This document shows positions 15,812 through 24,836 of a DNA stretch of 64,000 nt, piece by piece. The stretch covers positions 434,001-498,000 of the forward strand of contig CASERN010000011.1 of assembly GCA_949290355.1 (NCBI GenBank). The letters run 5' to 3'. The position numbers and the translations under genes were made by a program. Every line of letters starts with the position of its first letter. The stretch's first letter is position 1. The notes under the pieces were generated by a model. The model was not told the origin of the DNA. It worked only from the letters and a program-made list of their open reading frames with translations, and searched no databases. The stretch comes from an uncultured bacterium (GTDB taxonomy: Bacteria; Cyanobacteriota; Vampirovibrionia; Gastranaerophilales; Gastranaerophilaceae).

Positions 15812-16495
15812 ATGAAAAAAATATTCGGTTTCACGTTAGCAGAGGTATTGATTACTTTAGGAATTATAGGAGTTGTAGCGGCATTAACTATACCTGCTTT
15901 GATGGTAAAACATCAAAAGAAAGTATTTGCTACAAAAGTAAAGCAGACATATAGTATAGTTTCAAACGCATTGTTAAGTTCAGTTGCTGAAAATGGAGCT
16001 CCAAATACTTGGGCTTATTATGAACTAGACTCATCTGATCCGGATTATTTTAATAAGGCTTCCAGTCATATGGAAGAAATGGTAGTTAAATATTTTAAGC
16101 CGTATTTTAAAATTATTGGAGAAGGAAAAAATGCGCCAGGATATTATTTAATTTTAAGCAATGGAGTAACTTTATATTTTCAACCTGATGTATATGCAAC
16201 ATCAAATGGTACATATAAACAGAGTTCTGTTTTTATATTAGGCAGCACAGTCGGAAATCGTGATTATTTCGTTTCTGCAGATAGGAATTATTCAAGAACT
16301 GATTTTTTGATGCAAATCAGTGCAACAGAGGGTAATGCAAAAGTTCAAATGTATATGACAGATTATACCTTAGATGAAATTAAAAACCATTCGAAATACG
16401 GCTGTAATAAAAATATATCTCCAAACTATAGGATTGGCTGTGGGGCAATGATTCAGAAAAATAATTGGGAAATCCCCGATGATTATCCTTGGTAA
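15812..16495 (+). CDS. Type IV pilin-like (prepilin N-terminal motif) protein
   Basis: The 227-residue form starts with a short basic leader, then G/FTLAEVLITLGIIGVVAALTIPAL. This is the prepilin peptidase site followed by the hydrophobic helix with Glu at +5. It should be cleaved and N-methylated, then incorporated into a pilus or pseudopilus. The C-terminal half contains a Cys-containing region ending NNWEIPDDYPW, seen from memory in many paralogous pseudopilins of Gastranaerophilales. GGAG precedes the ATG at 15812, so this start may work alone. A longer version starting at 15676 is possible if the G-tract length changes. The downstream genes include dprA, so a role in DNA uptake is conceivable but unproven. 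Confidence 0.88.
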   Translation: MKKIFGFTLAEVLITLGIIGVVAALTIPALMVKHQKKVFATKVKQTYSIVSNALLSSVAENGAPNTWAYYELDSSDPDYFNKASSHMEEMVVKYFKPYFKIIGEGKNAPGYYLILSNGVTLYFQPDVYATSNGTYKQSSVFILGSTVGNRDYFVSADRNYSRTDFLMQISATEGNAKVQMYMTDYTLDEIKNHSKYGCNKNISPNYRIGCGAMIQKNNWEIPDDYPW

Positions 16496-16553
16496 ATTCA
16501 TATAAGTTAAAGATTTATATATGATAATATTTTCGTGATAAAATATATTATAT

Positions 16554-17144
16554 ATGGATTTGAGAAATTTAAGTAAGAAACAAAAATTATATGTTGGTGT
16601 ATTTGCGGGTATAGTATCGCTTTTAGCTTGGGCATTTATTTCTGCAGGTGTAATCACGCATAATTTTAACAGAAGTCAATTACAAACTGATCAAGATAGG
16701 CAAGAAGCTTTGATTGACGGTATAATTTTGACAGAGACCAAAGATGAAAAAAAATATTGGGAAATTTATGGTGAGACCGGTAACTATGATAGTAAAAATG
16801 GTGTTGCTATATTGAATAATGTTATTGGTAATTTTTATGATGACAATAACGAAGTCTCAATGAGTTTTGAATCTTCCAGAGGAACTTATAATGAAAAAAA
16901 AGAACAAATCATATTATATGATGATACTTTTATTGTTTTAAAAGATTTGACAACATTGCGAGCAAATAAACTTGTATGGTCAGGGAAAGATATTCCAACT
17001 GTTGCTCAAGGGAATGTTAGAATTACCAGAAAAACTGATTTATTAGCAACAGCCCAAAAAGTAGAAATAAGTCCTGATTACAGTACATTTAAAATTGTTG
17101 GTAATACCGTATCTAAAGTTTATAGTGATAAGGAGATAAAGTGA
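16554..17144 (+). CDS. lptC: LptC-like lipopolysaccharide export protein
   Basis: This 196-residue protein has one N-terminal membrane anchor (about residues 12-32) and a periplasmic beta-rich domain. The pattern ILTETKDEKKYWEIYGETGNYD, repeated asparagine/tyrosine beta turns, and the LptA-like gene overlapping its end identify it as LptC. LptC is the bitopic protein that passes lipopolysaccharide from the LptBFG transporter to LptA. It implies an outer membrane with LPS or a related glycolipid. No Shine-Dalgarno sequence is visible, but TAAAAT lies at 16539-16544, nine bases before the ATG, so the message may be nearly leaderless. Confidence 0.8.
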   Translation: MDLRNLSKKQKLYVGVFAGIVSLLAWAFISAGVITHNFNRSQLQTDQDRQEALIDGIILTETKDEKKYWEIYGETGNYDSKNGVAILNNVIGNFYDDNNEVSMSFESSRGTYNEKKEQIILYDDTFIVLKDLTTLRANKLVWSGKDIPTVAQGNVRITRKTDLLATAQKVEISPDYSTFKIVGNTVSKVYSDKEIK

Positions 17145-18127
17145 AAAAGATAATATTAGCTTTTATTGCTGTTATTGTTATTTTTGGATTAATGGTTCAA
17201 GCATCTGATCTTGTAATTGAATCAAAAACTCAAAGTTATAACGAGCAAGAAAATAAACTTAAATTTGAAGGTGATGTGAAAGTTTCTGTTGATGATTTGC
17301 GAGTCGTCGGTGATTCCGCAGATGTTAGCATGGACGAAAATCAAAAATTAGATACTGCAACTTTTTATAATAAGCCTTATGCATATGAAGTTAAAAAAAA
17401 TAAAAAGCGAGAGGTAAAAGCTAATATTTTAAAAATGTCTTTGATAACAAAAGTTGTAAAAGCTCAAGGGGATACCCAATCAATTGTATTTGACGGTAAA
17501 ACTCCTATTGTTGTAATAAATGCAGATGAGCAGGAATATGATACAAAAACAGGTATAATGACTGCAACTGGGTCTGTTACAATCAAGTATAAAGAACTTG
17601 ATACTTTTTCTAATAAAGCAAAAGTGCGTACTGACAAAAACGGTGATTTGAAAGATATTGAGCTTATCGGAAATGCAAAAATTAATCAGCAAAGTAATGA
17701 ATCTTATGCTGACAGATTCTTGTATAACGCGAGTTCAAAAGTTTTGACAGCTGTAGGAAATACAACATCAAAAGCTTTAATGGATGATGGCACTTCGCTT
17801 ATATTGAAAGCTAACCGCCAAGAGTATGTTCAAGATAAAAATATTTTTAGTGCTTCCGGTAATGTAAGAGTTTGGTACCAAGATTATTATGCTATTGGCC
17901 CAAAATTGACTTTGTATCCGAATAAAGAAGGCAAACCAAATGAAGCATATTTTACCGGAAGATCAAGTATTACTCAAGGGGTAAGAACTATATATGCTGA
18001 TAAGATTATGATGACAATGAAGCCTAAAAATTTCCATGCTGACGGAAATACTAGAACAGTTATAAAAAATATAGGTTCTGGTGATAATGGAAATAGTGAT
18101 AATGGCGGAATAGGATTAGGATTATAA
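17141..18127 (+). CDS. lptA: LptA/OstA-like periplasmic lipopolysaccharide-transport protein
   Basis: This 328-residue protein has a signal peptide (hydrophobic core to about residue 20, then QASDL) and repeated OstA/LptA beta-jellyroll strands. Examples are FEGDVKVSVDDLRVVGDSADV, ATGSVTIKYKELDTFSNKAKV, and SASGNVRVWYQDYYAIGPKLTLY. It is about twice the size of E. coli LptA, so it may contain two to three jellyroll units. The start is GTG at 17141, overlapping the lptC stop (GTGA), with AAGGAG upstream. It would bridge LPS across the periplasm between LptC and the outer-membrane LptD. Confidence 0.85.
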   Translation: MKKIILAFIAVIVIFGLMVQASDLVIESKTQSYNEQENKLKFEGDVKVSVDDLRVVGDSADVSMDENQKLDTATFYNKPYAYEVKKNKKREVKANILKMSLITKVVKAQGDTQSIVFDGKTPIVVINADEQEYDTKTGIMTATGSVTIKYKELDTFSNKAKVRTDKNGDLKDIELIGNAKINQQSNESYADRFLYNASSKVLTAVGNTTSKALMDDGTSLILKANRQEYVQDKNIFSASGNVRVWYQDYYAIGPKLTLYPNKEGKPNEAYFTGRSSITQGVRTIYADKIMMTMKPKNFHADGNTRTVIKNIGSGDNGNSDNGGIGLGL

Positions 18128-18129
18128 AA

Positions 18130-18915
18130 ATGAGTGAAAAAGAAAAAGTTGAAAAAGCTATAGAATTATATAAAAAAGGTGAGTATCAAAAAGCAATTGA
18201 TGTTTTTGCTTCTGTTTTGGAAACTTGTCAGGATAACGCTGAATTGTATAATAACATTGCTCTTTGTTATGCTAATTTAAATGATTATGAAAAGGCTGAA
18301 AAAAATTATTTAAAAGCTTTGGAATTAAATCCTAAATTACCTCAAGTATATATAAATTTATCCGATATATACTATCGTGATAAAGATATGGGTAAAGGCA
18401 TTGAGCTTGTTTCAAGAGGAATTCAAGAGATTCCAGAAAATCTTGTATTACGTCATTATCTTGCAAGGTTTTATATGGAAGATGCCAGACTTGATTTGGC
18501 AATTGATGAATTGGAATATATTTTGGAAAAGCAGCCAAATAATTATGATGTATATTATGACTTAGGAAGAGTTCATTTTGAGTTAGGAAATTATGCAAGT
18601 GCAATAGAAAATTTTGAAAATGTTCTTGAATATAAAGATGAAAATCCATGGATATACTATTATTTGGGAGAGGCTTATGAAGCTAATGATGAAATTGATA
18701 AGGCTCTTTCTAATTTCCTAAAAGCAATTGCGCATAATGATTCTTTTTCTCCTGCATATAAAAAAGTTGGAATATTGTTTTTTGCAAGAGGAGATTATGA
18801 AGATGCAATTGAGTATTTTGAAGATTATATGAATCTTGATATTCCAAAAGAAGAAGTTAATAAAATAAAAGAATTAATTGATAGAATTAAGAAAAAACAA
18901 AATGACAAAAAATAA
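18130..18915 (+). CDS. Tetratricopeptide repeat protein
   Basis: This 261-residue, all-helical protein is built from about seven TPR units. Clear 34-residue repeats carry AELYNNIALCYANLNDYEKAEKNY, YDVYYDLGRVHFELGNYASAIEN and PWIYYYLGEAYEANDEIDKALSN signatures. It has no signal peptide, so it is likely cytoplasmic and serves as a protein-protein scaffold. It starts three bases after lptA and overlaps dprA by 14 bases, so it belongs to the lptC-lptA-dprA-topA-aroE transcription unit. Its partner is unknown. Confidence 0.9.
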   Translation: MSEKEKVEKAIELYKKGEYQKAIDVFASVLETCQDNAELYNNIALCYANLNDYEKAEKNYLKALELNPKLPQVYINLSDIYYRDKDMGKGIELVSRGIQEIPENLVLRHYLARFYMEDARLDLAIDELEYILEKQPNNYDVYYDLGRVHFELGNYASAIENFENVLEYKDENPWIYYYLGEAYEANDEIDKALSNFLKAIAHNDSFSPAYKKVGILFFARGDYEDAIEYFEDYMNLDIPKEEVNKIKELIDRIKKKQNDKK

Positions 18916-20005
18916 GTACTGGATAGCATTTTCATCAATTGAAGAAATAGACAGCTCTTTTATACAAAGACTGTACAATTATTATGGTGATATTGAAGCT
19001 GCGTTTAATGCCAATAATTTGTCTGATATTGACGGACTGAGTATAAAAAAAGCTGAAAAATTCTTGCGTCTTAGAGATAAAGTAAATATAGATAAAACTT
19101 TTGATGAAGTTGAAAAACGCGGGATAAAATATTTAACATTTGATGATGAAAATTATCCTCAAATGCTAAGAAATATTGAAAATCCTCCATCTGTGATTTA
19201 TTATAAAGGTGATTTGTCATCTTGTAATTTTAATCGTACATTAGCAGTTGTAGGCTCAAGAAAAGCTACATCTTATGCTAAAGAAGCCTTAAGACAAATT
19301 GTTGGAGAGCTAAAAAATACTGACATTTGCATAGTTTCAGGACTTGCATCAGGTATTGATACGACTGCTCATATATCTGCATTAGAAAATAATTTGAAAA
19401 CTATTGGGGTTATAGCAAGTGGTTTCGATTATACATATCCAGTTGCAAATAAGGATTTGTATAACAAAATAGAAAATGGAGGAGGAATTGTCTTAACAGA
19501 ATATTATCCGACATTTGAGCCATTGAAATTCAGATTTCCTCAAAGGAACAGAATAGTTTCAGGGCTATCTTATGGAACATTGGTGGCAGAAGCTTCTTTA
19601 AAAAGTGGTGCATTAATCACTGCGAATTTAACATTAGAGCAGGGACGAGAACTAATGTGCATTCCAGGACTAATTACAAATATGAATACTCAAGGAATTT
19701 ATAAATTGTTAAAAAATGGTGCAACTTTAGTTACTTGTGCTGATGATATATTAGAGGCATTAGGATGGGAAATTAAGATGGAGCAAAAATCTTTATTTGA
19801 TATTCCTGATTTAAATGAAGAAGAACAGAAAATATATAATGCTTTAGAAGTCGAGGAAAAATCTGCTGATGAATTACAAAATATTACTAATTTAAGCATA
19901 GATAATTTATTGATGTACTTGACAACTATGGAGCTTAAGGGCATAATTAAACAAGTCGACGGGGACAGATATAAGAGAGTAACTTCTGTTAATTGCTCTT
20001 TTTGA
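18902..20005 (+). CDS. dprA: DNA processing protein DprA
   Basis: This 367-residue DprA/Smf protein loads RecA onto incoming single-stranded DNA during natural transformation. The Rossmann-like core carries VVGSRKATSYAK, VSGLASGIDTTAH, FPQRNRIVSGLS and EASLKSGALITANL motifs. The N-terminus has a helix-hairpin-like region (DIDGLSIKKAEKF), and the C-terminus has a winged-helix domain (from about 300). The ATG at 18902 is chosen because MTKNKYWIAFSSI matches the usual N-terminus. It overlaps the TPR gene by 14 bases and is coupled to it. Confidence 0.95.
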   Translation: MTKNKYWIAFSSIEEIDSSFIQRLYNYYGDIEAAFNANNLSDIDGLSIKKAEKFLRLRDKVNIDKTFDEVEKRGIKYLTFDDENYPQMLRNIENPPSVIYYKGDLSSCNFNRTLAVVGSRKATSYAKEALRQIVGELKNTDICIVSGLASGIDTTAHISALENNLKTIGVIASGFDYTYPVANKDLYNKIENGGGIVLTEYYPTFEPLKFRFPQRNRIVSGLSYGTLVAEASLKSGALITANLTLEQGRELMCIPGLITNMNTQGIYKLLKNGATLVTCADDILEALGWEIKMEQKSLFDIPDLNEEEQKIYNALEVEEKSADELQNITNLSIDNLLMYLTTMELKGIIKQVDGDRYKRVTSVNCSF

Positions 20006-20037
20006 TGAGTAATTATAATTTAGGTAGGATAGATAAA

Positions 20038-22347
20038 ATGACAGCAAAAGCTACTGAAAAAAATAAAGAAAAGTCATTGGTAATAGTTGAGTCTCCTGCT
20101 AAATCTAAAACAATTAAAAAGATTTTAGGAGACAGTTATCAAATAGAAGCAAGTTTCGGCCATGTAAGAAATTTGCCAACCAAAGATCCTTCAACAGAGA
20201 ATTTGGGCTTTGATATAAAAAATCATTTTGAACCAAAATTTGAGATAATTCCAGGGAAACAAGCAGTTGTAAAAAAATTGAATGATTTGGCCAAGAAGGT
20301 CGACAAAATATATTTGGCATCCGATCCTGACCGTGAAGGAGAAGCTATTGCATGGCACGTTAGACAAATTTTAAAAGTGCCGGATGATAAAATTTTACGA
20401 ATTGTTTTCAATGAAATTACCCCAAAAGCTGTAAAATATTCTGTCGAGAATCCTCGAGGAATTGATATGGATATGGTAAAAGCTCAACAAACAAGACAAA
20501 TTTTGGATAAACTTGTAGGTTATAAACTAAGTCCAGTTTTGTGGAAGCAGATTGGTAACAGAAATTTATCTGCAGGCAGAGTGCAGTCTGTTGCCTTAAG
20601 AATGATTTGTGAAAGAGAAGAAGAAATAGAAGCTTTTGTCCCTCAAGAATATTGGTCTATTCATACAATATTGGACAAAGATGGAAAATCTTTTGAGGCA
20701 GAACTTTCTAAAATTAAAGGAAAAGCAGTTGATAAAAATATTAAAAATAATGAAGAAGCTCAAAAGATTGTAGATTTTTTGAAAAATTATCCATCAGAAT
20801 TCGATATTACAAAAGTAACTAAAAAAACTTCTAAAAGAAAACCTACAGCACCTTTTATAACATCAACAATGCAGCGAGCAGCAAGCTCAAAATTAGGTTT
20901 TGGTGTTCAAAAGACAATGCAGGTTGCTCAAAAATTATATGAAGGTATTGAAATTGACGGTACTCCTGTTGGTTTGATTACTTATATGAGAACTGATAGC
21001 GTAAGAGTATCTGACGATGCCCAAAGTATGGCTAAAGATTTTATTCTTGCGAATTATGGCGAAAAATATTATCCAGAAAAGCCAAATATATATGTAAAAG
21101 GTAAACAAAATGTTCAAGATGCTCACGAGGCTATCAGACCATCTTATCCTGAAAGAACTCCTGAAAGTATCAAAAAATATTTGGATAATGATCAGTATAA
21201 ATTATATAAATTGATTTGGGAAAAATTTATGTCATCTCAAATGACTCCTGCAGATGTTGCAAACAAAACTGTAGAAATCACTGCCGGAGATTATACACTT
21301 AAAGCTGGTACTAGCAAGGTAACATTTGAAGGTTTTTTAAAAGTCTATAATGATTCAGATGATGAGGAGCAGGAAGCAGAAGCAAAAATCCCTGATTTGA
21401 ATGAAGGAGATAAAGTAAAATGTATTAAAGTTGATCTTAAACAACATTTTACTCAACCGCCTCCAAGATATAATGAAGCTTCATTAGTTAAAGCTTTGGA
21501 AGAATATGGAATTGGTCGACCATCTACATATGCAACTATTATTACAGTTATTCAAACGCGCAAGTATGTTGAAAAAAAGGATAAAGCCCTTCATCCGACT
21601 CTTTTAGGTCGTACTGTTTCAAAACAGTTGGTAGCTCAATTTGCAGATATTATGGATTATAAATTTACTGCAGGCATGGAGACAAAACTCGATCAAATTG
21701 CAGAAAAAAAAGCTGTTTGGAATGATGTTTTGGAAAATTTTTATGAACCTTTTATTCAAGAAGTTAATAAAGCTCTTCAGACAGGTGAGAGGGTAAAAAT
21801 TGAAAGTAAAATTAAATGCCCGAATTGTGGAAAACCAATGGTATTGAGAATAGGGAAAAACGGCTCACAATTTTTAGGTTGTTCAGGTTTTCCTGATTGC
21901 AAAACTATGATGTCTTTGAATGCTTTATCTGAAGAAAGTTTAAATGAACAATCAAATGAAACTGAGGTATGTGAAGAAAAATGTGAAAAATGCGGTTCTG
22001 ATATGATATTCAAAATTGGACCTTATGGTAAATATATGGAATGTACAAATGCAGATTGCAGACATAGAAAGCCTTATAGAAAATCAACCGGTGTAACTTG
22101 TCCTAAATGTGGAAAAGGTACTATTGTTGAAAGGAAATCTAAAAGAGGTACAATCTTTTATGGTTGCGATAAATATCCAGAATGTGATTTTACTTTATGG
22201 AATGAACCAACAGGTGATAAATGCCCTGAATGTGGTTCGCTTCTTGTTAAAAAAATTCTTAAAAAAGGAAATGTTATAGCTTGTTCAAGCTTGAAATGTC
22301 ATTATAAAAAAGAATTGGACGAAAATTCTGATAATACAAATGAATAA
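20038..22347 (+). CDS. topA: DNA topoisomerase I
   Basis: This 769-residue type IA topoisomerase relaxes negative supercoils. The TOPRIM domain (VIVESPAKSKTIKKILG, then LASDPDREGEAIAWH) is N-terminal. The active-site tyrosine is in GLITYMRTDS (about residue 316). The C-terminus has four C4 zinc-ribbon modules starting near residues 597, 660, 690 and 730 (CPNCGKPM, CEKCGSDM, CPKCGKGT, CPECGSLL). The ATG at 20038 is preceded by AGGA. An earlier ATG at 20005, overlapping the dprA stop, has no ribosome site. Confidence 0.96.
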   Translation: MTAKATEKNKEKSLVIVESPAKSKTIKKILGDSYQIEASFGHVRNLPTKDPSTENLGFDIKNHFEPKFEIIPGKQAVVKKLNDLAKKVDKIYLASDPDREGEAIAWHVRQILKVPDDKILRIVFNEITPKAVKYSVENPRGIDMDMVKAQQTRQILDKLVGYKLSPVLWKQIGNRNLSAGRVQSVALRMICEREEEIEAFVPQEYWSIHTILDKDGKSFEAELSKIKGKAVDKNIKNNEEAQKIVDFLKNYPSEFDITKVTKKTSKRKPTAPFITSTMQRAASSKLGFGVQKTMQVAQKLYEGIEIDGTPVGLITYMRTDSVRVSDDAQSMAKDFILANYGEKYYPEKPNIYVKGKQNVQDAHEAIRPSYPERTPESIKKYLDNDQYKLYKLIWEKFMSSQMTPADVANKTVEITAGDYTLKAGTSKVTFEGFLKVYNDSDDEEQEAEAKIPDLNEGDKVKCIKVDLKQHFTQPPPRYNEASLVKALEEYGIGRPSTYATIITVIQTRKYVEKKDKALHPTLLGRTVSKQLVAQFADIMDYKFTAGMETKLDQIAEKKAVWNDVLENFYEPFIQEVNKALQTGERVKIESKIKCPNCGKPMVLRIGKNGSQFLGCSGFPDCKTMMSLNALSEESLNEQSNETEVCEEKCEKCGSDMIFKIGPYGKYMECTNADCRHRKPYRKSTGVTCPKCGKGTIVERKSKRGTIFYGCDKYPECDFTLWNEPTGDKCPECGSLLVKKILKKGNVIACSSLKCHYKKELDENSDNTNE

Positions 22348-22371
22348 GATAAATTTTGAAAGGCTAAAAAA

Positions 22372-23595
22372 ATGAATCCTGAATTATATGAACGATATCT
22401 CGCTAAAAAAGCTAAAAAGTTGGGTATTTCAGTTGAAGAATTGAAGGCTCGAGGATCTGTTTCCCCTGTCTCAGAAAATACTCCTAATTCTGAGAAGATA
22501 GTAACTCAATCTCCATCTCAATTTCAATCATTGCAGGATGAACCTAAATATGTTCAACGTACAATTCAGGATCAATTATCTTCTCAAAATTCTACAGTCC
22601 AATATCAACAACAATATAGCGGTATGCAGCCGGAAACTGTGAAAACAGAAGTTCCTTCATATGTTTTTGGTCCTACTAAGATTGAGGAAAATCAAAACTA
22701 TAACAGCAATTCTATTAATCAATTTGTATCAAACTCTGAAATTAATGATAACAGAGAGAATAAATTTGGTCTTATTGGTTATCCTTTGGGGCATTCTTTA
22801 TCGAAGATAATTCATGAAGCAGGATTTAAGAGTTTGGGGGTAAATGCTACATATGATATTTTAGAGACTCCTCCGGACAATCTCGTAGATAGAATTAAAT
22901 GGCTGAAAAATAATGGATATAAAGGCTTTAATGTTACAATACCATTAAAGTTGCCTATTTCACTATTCGTCAATGAAGTTGATAATTATGCAGATCTGGC
23001 AAGGGCAGTGAATACTGTGTATATTGATGCTGACAAGTCATTAAAAGCTTATAATACAGATGTAATAGGTTTTAGAAGAGCTATTCCTAAAGATATTGAT
23101 TTAAGAGGGAAAAAAGTCGCAATTTTGGGTACAGGCGGGGCTGCCCATGCAGCTTGTGTTGCATTGACAGAATGCGGAGTTCAAGAAATTGCATTTTTTA
23201 CAAGAAATATTCCAAATTCAATAGATTTAATGAATTACGTAAGAAGAAAATTCCCTTCTGTTAACTTTAATGTTTATCAGATTGAAAATATTCGAAATTT
23301 GGGAGAGTATGCAATGCTTGTAAACACGACACCTATAGGTATGTTAGGAAAATCTGCTGATTTGATGCCTGTTGAGCCAAATGCACTTAGTTCTTTATCT
23401 TGTAATGCAGTTGTATATGATGTTATTTATAATCCTAAAAAGACTTTATTAATAAAAGCTGCAGAAAAATTAAATTTACGAACAATCACGGGCTTGGATA
23501 TGCTTATATACCAAGCTGTTGCTGCTCAGGAAATATGGTTTGGTAATACTCCTGATTTTAAAGATATGAAAATTGCAGCATTAGAGGCTTTTTAG
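22372..23595 (+). CDS. aroE: Shikimate dehydrogenase with long disordered N-terminal extension
   Basis: Residues about 130-407 form a complete NADP-dependent shikimate dehydrogenase. It has the substrate-binding GYPLGHSLSK, the catalytic lysine in NVTIPLK, AYNTDVIGF, and the nucleotide loop ILGTGGAAHAAC. The first 130 residues are unusual. A short helix (YERYLAKKAKKLGISVEELKA) is followed by about 90 residues rich in Gln, Ser, Asn and Pro, with no known domain. The single reading frame and the lack of a plausible start just before the enzyme domain indicate a true fusion. It ends the lptC-to-aroE unit and is convergent, four bases apart, with the exporter operon. Confidence 0.92.
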   Translation: MNPELYERYLAKKAKKLGISVEELKARGSVSPVSENTPNSEKIVTQSPSQFQSLQDEPKYVQRTIQDQLSSQNSTVQYQQQYSGMQPETVKTEVPSYVFGPTKIEENQNYNSNSINQFVSNSEINDNRENKFGLIGYPLGHSLSKIIHEAGFKSLGVNATYDILETPPDNLVDRIKWLKNNGYKGFNVTIPLKLPISLFVNEVDNYADLARAVNTVYIDADKSLKAYNTDVIGFRRAIPKDIDLRGKKVAILGTGGAAHAACVALTECGVQEIAFFTRNIPNSIDLMNYVRRKFPSVNFNVYQIENIRNLGEYAMLVNTTPIGMLGKSADLMPVEPNALSSLSCNAVVYDVIYNPKKTLLIKAAEKLNLRTITGLDMLIYQAVAAQEIWFGNTPDFKDMKIAALEAF

Positions 23596-23599
23596 AAAA

Positions 23600-24826
23600 T
23601 TATTCATAGCGTAAGGCATCTATTGGGTTGAGTAATGATGCTTTATATGCAGGGTAATACCCAAATAATACACCTATTGCTCCGGAAAATCCAAGTGATA
23701 AGATAATTGAGAACAAAGATATTGATACACTCATTACACCAGATACTTGGACGAGTTGTGCTCCTATAATTCCGACAGCAACTCCTATAAGTCCGCCTAT
23801 TATTGAAAGTAAGAATGATTCTATTAAAAATTGAATTCTTATATCTGAAGGTTTTGCTCCTATTGCCATTCTTATACCTATTTCTTTAGTTCTTTCTGTT
23901 ACCGATACAAGCATAATATTCATTATACCTATACCTCCAACCAATAAAGAAACAGAAGCTATGGATGCAAGTAATATTGCAAAAGTCTGTACTGTAGATT
24001 TCATTTTTTCTTGAAATTCTGCAGAGTTTCTTATTTCAAAATCGTTTTCTTGGTTTTTCCCAATTCTGTGCCTTGCGACCAGTAATTCTTCAATATCTTG
24101 TTGAGCAAGTGATACATCGTCAGGATCTGCTCCTTTAACGACAATCATCGATACTGTTCCTGGAAATGTTGTTCCAAATACTTTTTTTTGAGCTGTAGTG
24201 ATTGGAATAAAAATTAAATCATCCTGATCCATAGGTCCCATGCTGCCTTTTGATTTTAAAGTACCTATTACTTTGAAAGGTATTCCACCTACTCTCATAA
24301 TTCTATCTCTAGGGTCAAGATCCCCAAATAGTTCAGAGGCAACGGTTGCTCCTATTACAGCAACTTTTGCGGAATTCTTAATGTCTTCTGGAGTAAATCC
24401 TCTACCCATATCAATTTCATAGTTTTTGATATAGAAATATTCAGGATTAATTCCATATACTGTAGACGCCCAGTTTTGATTTCCATATGTAAGTTGTTTA
24501 GATTCAGTACTTACTGAAGAGACCGCAGAAATTCCTCTTGCATTTTTTTTGATTGCTTCTGCATCTTTTATTGTAAGTGTAGGTCTTGTACCCATTCCCA
24601 TTCTAACTCCACCTGTTTTAGCAGATGCAGATCGTATTGTAAGTAGATTGCTCCCCATGGATTCCATATCTTGTTGAACTTTTTCACTTGCGCCAGTACC
24701 TACCGCAAGCATTATAATTACAGCACTTACACCTATTATAATACCAAGACTTGTAAGCATAGAACGCATTTTATTTATTTTCAGGGATACTATCGCCATT
24801 TTTAATGTTGATTTAAAATCTATCAT
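23600..24826 (-). CDS. MacB-like ABC transporter permease
   Basis: This 408-residue type VII ABC (FtsX/MacB) permease has one N-terminal membrane segment (MRSMLTSLGIIIGVSAVIIMLAVG), a large periplasmic MacB-PCD domain (about 45-275), and three C-terminal segments including GGIGIMNIMLVSVTERTKEIG. Members use ATP hydrolysis in the cytoplasm to drive periplasmic-to-outside export by mechanotransmission. It is the last gene of a four-gene unit encoding a TolC-like channel, adaptor, ATPase and permease. In E. coli MacB the ATPase and permease are fused. Here they are separate polypeptides. Substrate unknown. Confidence 0.93.
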   Translation of the reverse strand: MIDFKSTLKMAIVSLKINKMRSMLTSLGIIIGVSAVIIMLAVGTGASEKVQQDMESMGSNLLTIRSASAKTGGVRMGMGTRPTLTIKDAEAIKKNARGISAVSSVSTESKQLTYGNQNWASTVYGINPEYFYIKNYEIDMGRGFTPEDIKNSAKVAVIGATVASELFGDLDPRDRIMRVGGIPFKVIGTLKSKGSMGPMDQDDLIFIPITTAQKKVFGTTFPGTVSMIVVKGADPDDVSLAQQDIEELLVARHRIGKNQENDFEIRNSAEFQEKMKSTVQTFAILLASIASVSLLVGGIGIMNIMLVSVTERTKEIGIRMAIGAKPSDIRIQFLIESFLLSIIGGLIGVAVGIIGAQLVQVSGVMSVSISLFSIILSLGFSGAIGVLFGYYPAYKASLLNPIDALRYE

Positions 24827-24836
24827 TTTTCCTCTT

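Noticed and set aside
15740-15812. A separate promoter (TTGCGA, 16 bases, TATAAT) driving only the short pilin frame
   Set aside because: It is possible, but the upstream TTGAAA-17-TATAAT promoter is stronger and has a ribosome site and ATG in the right place. I did not list it as a feature.
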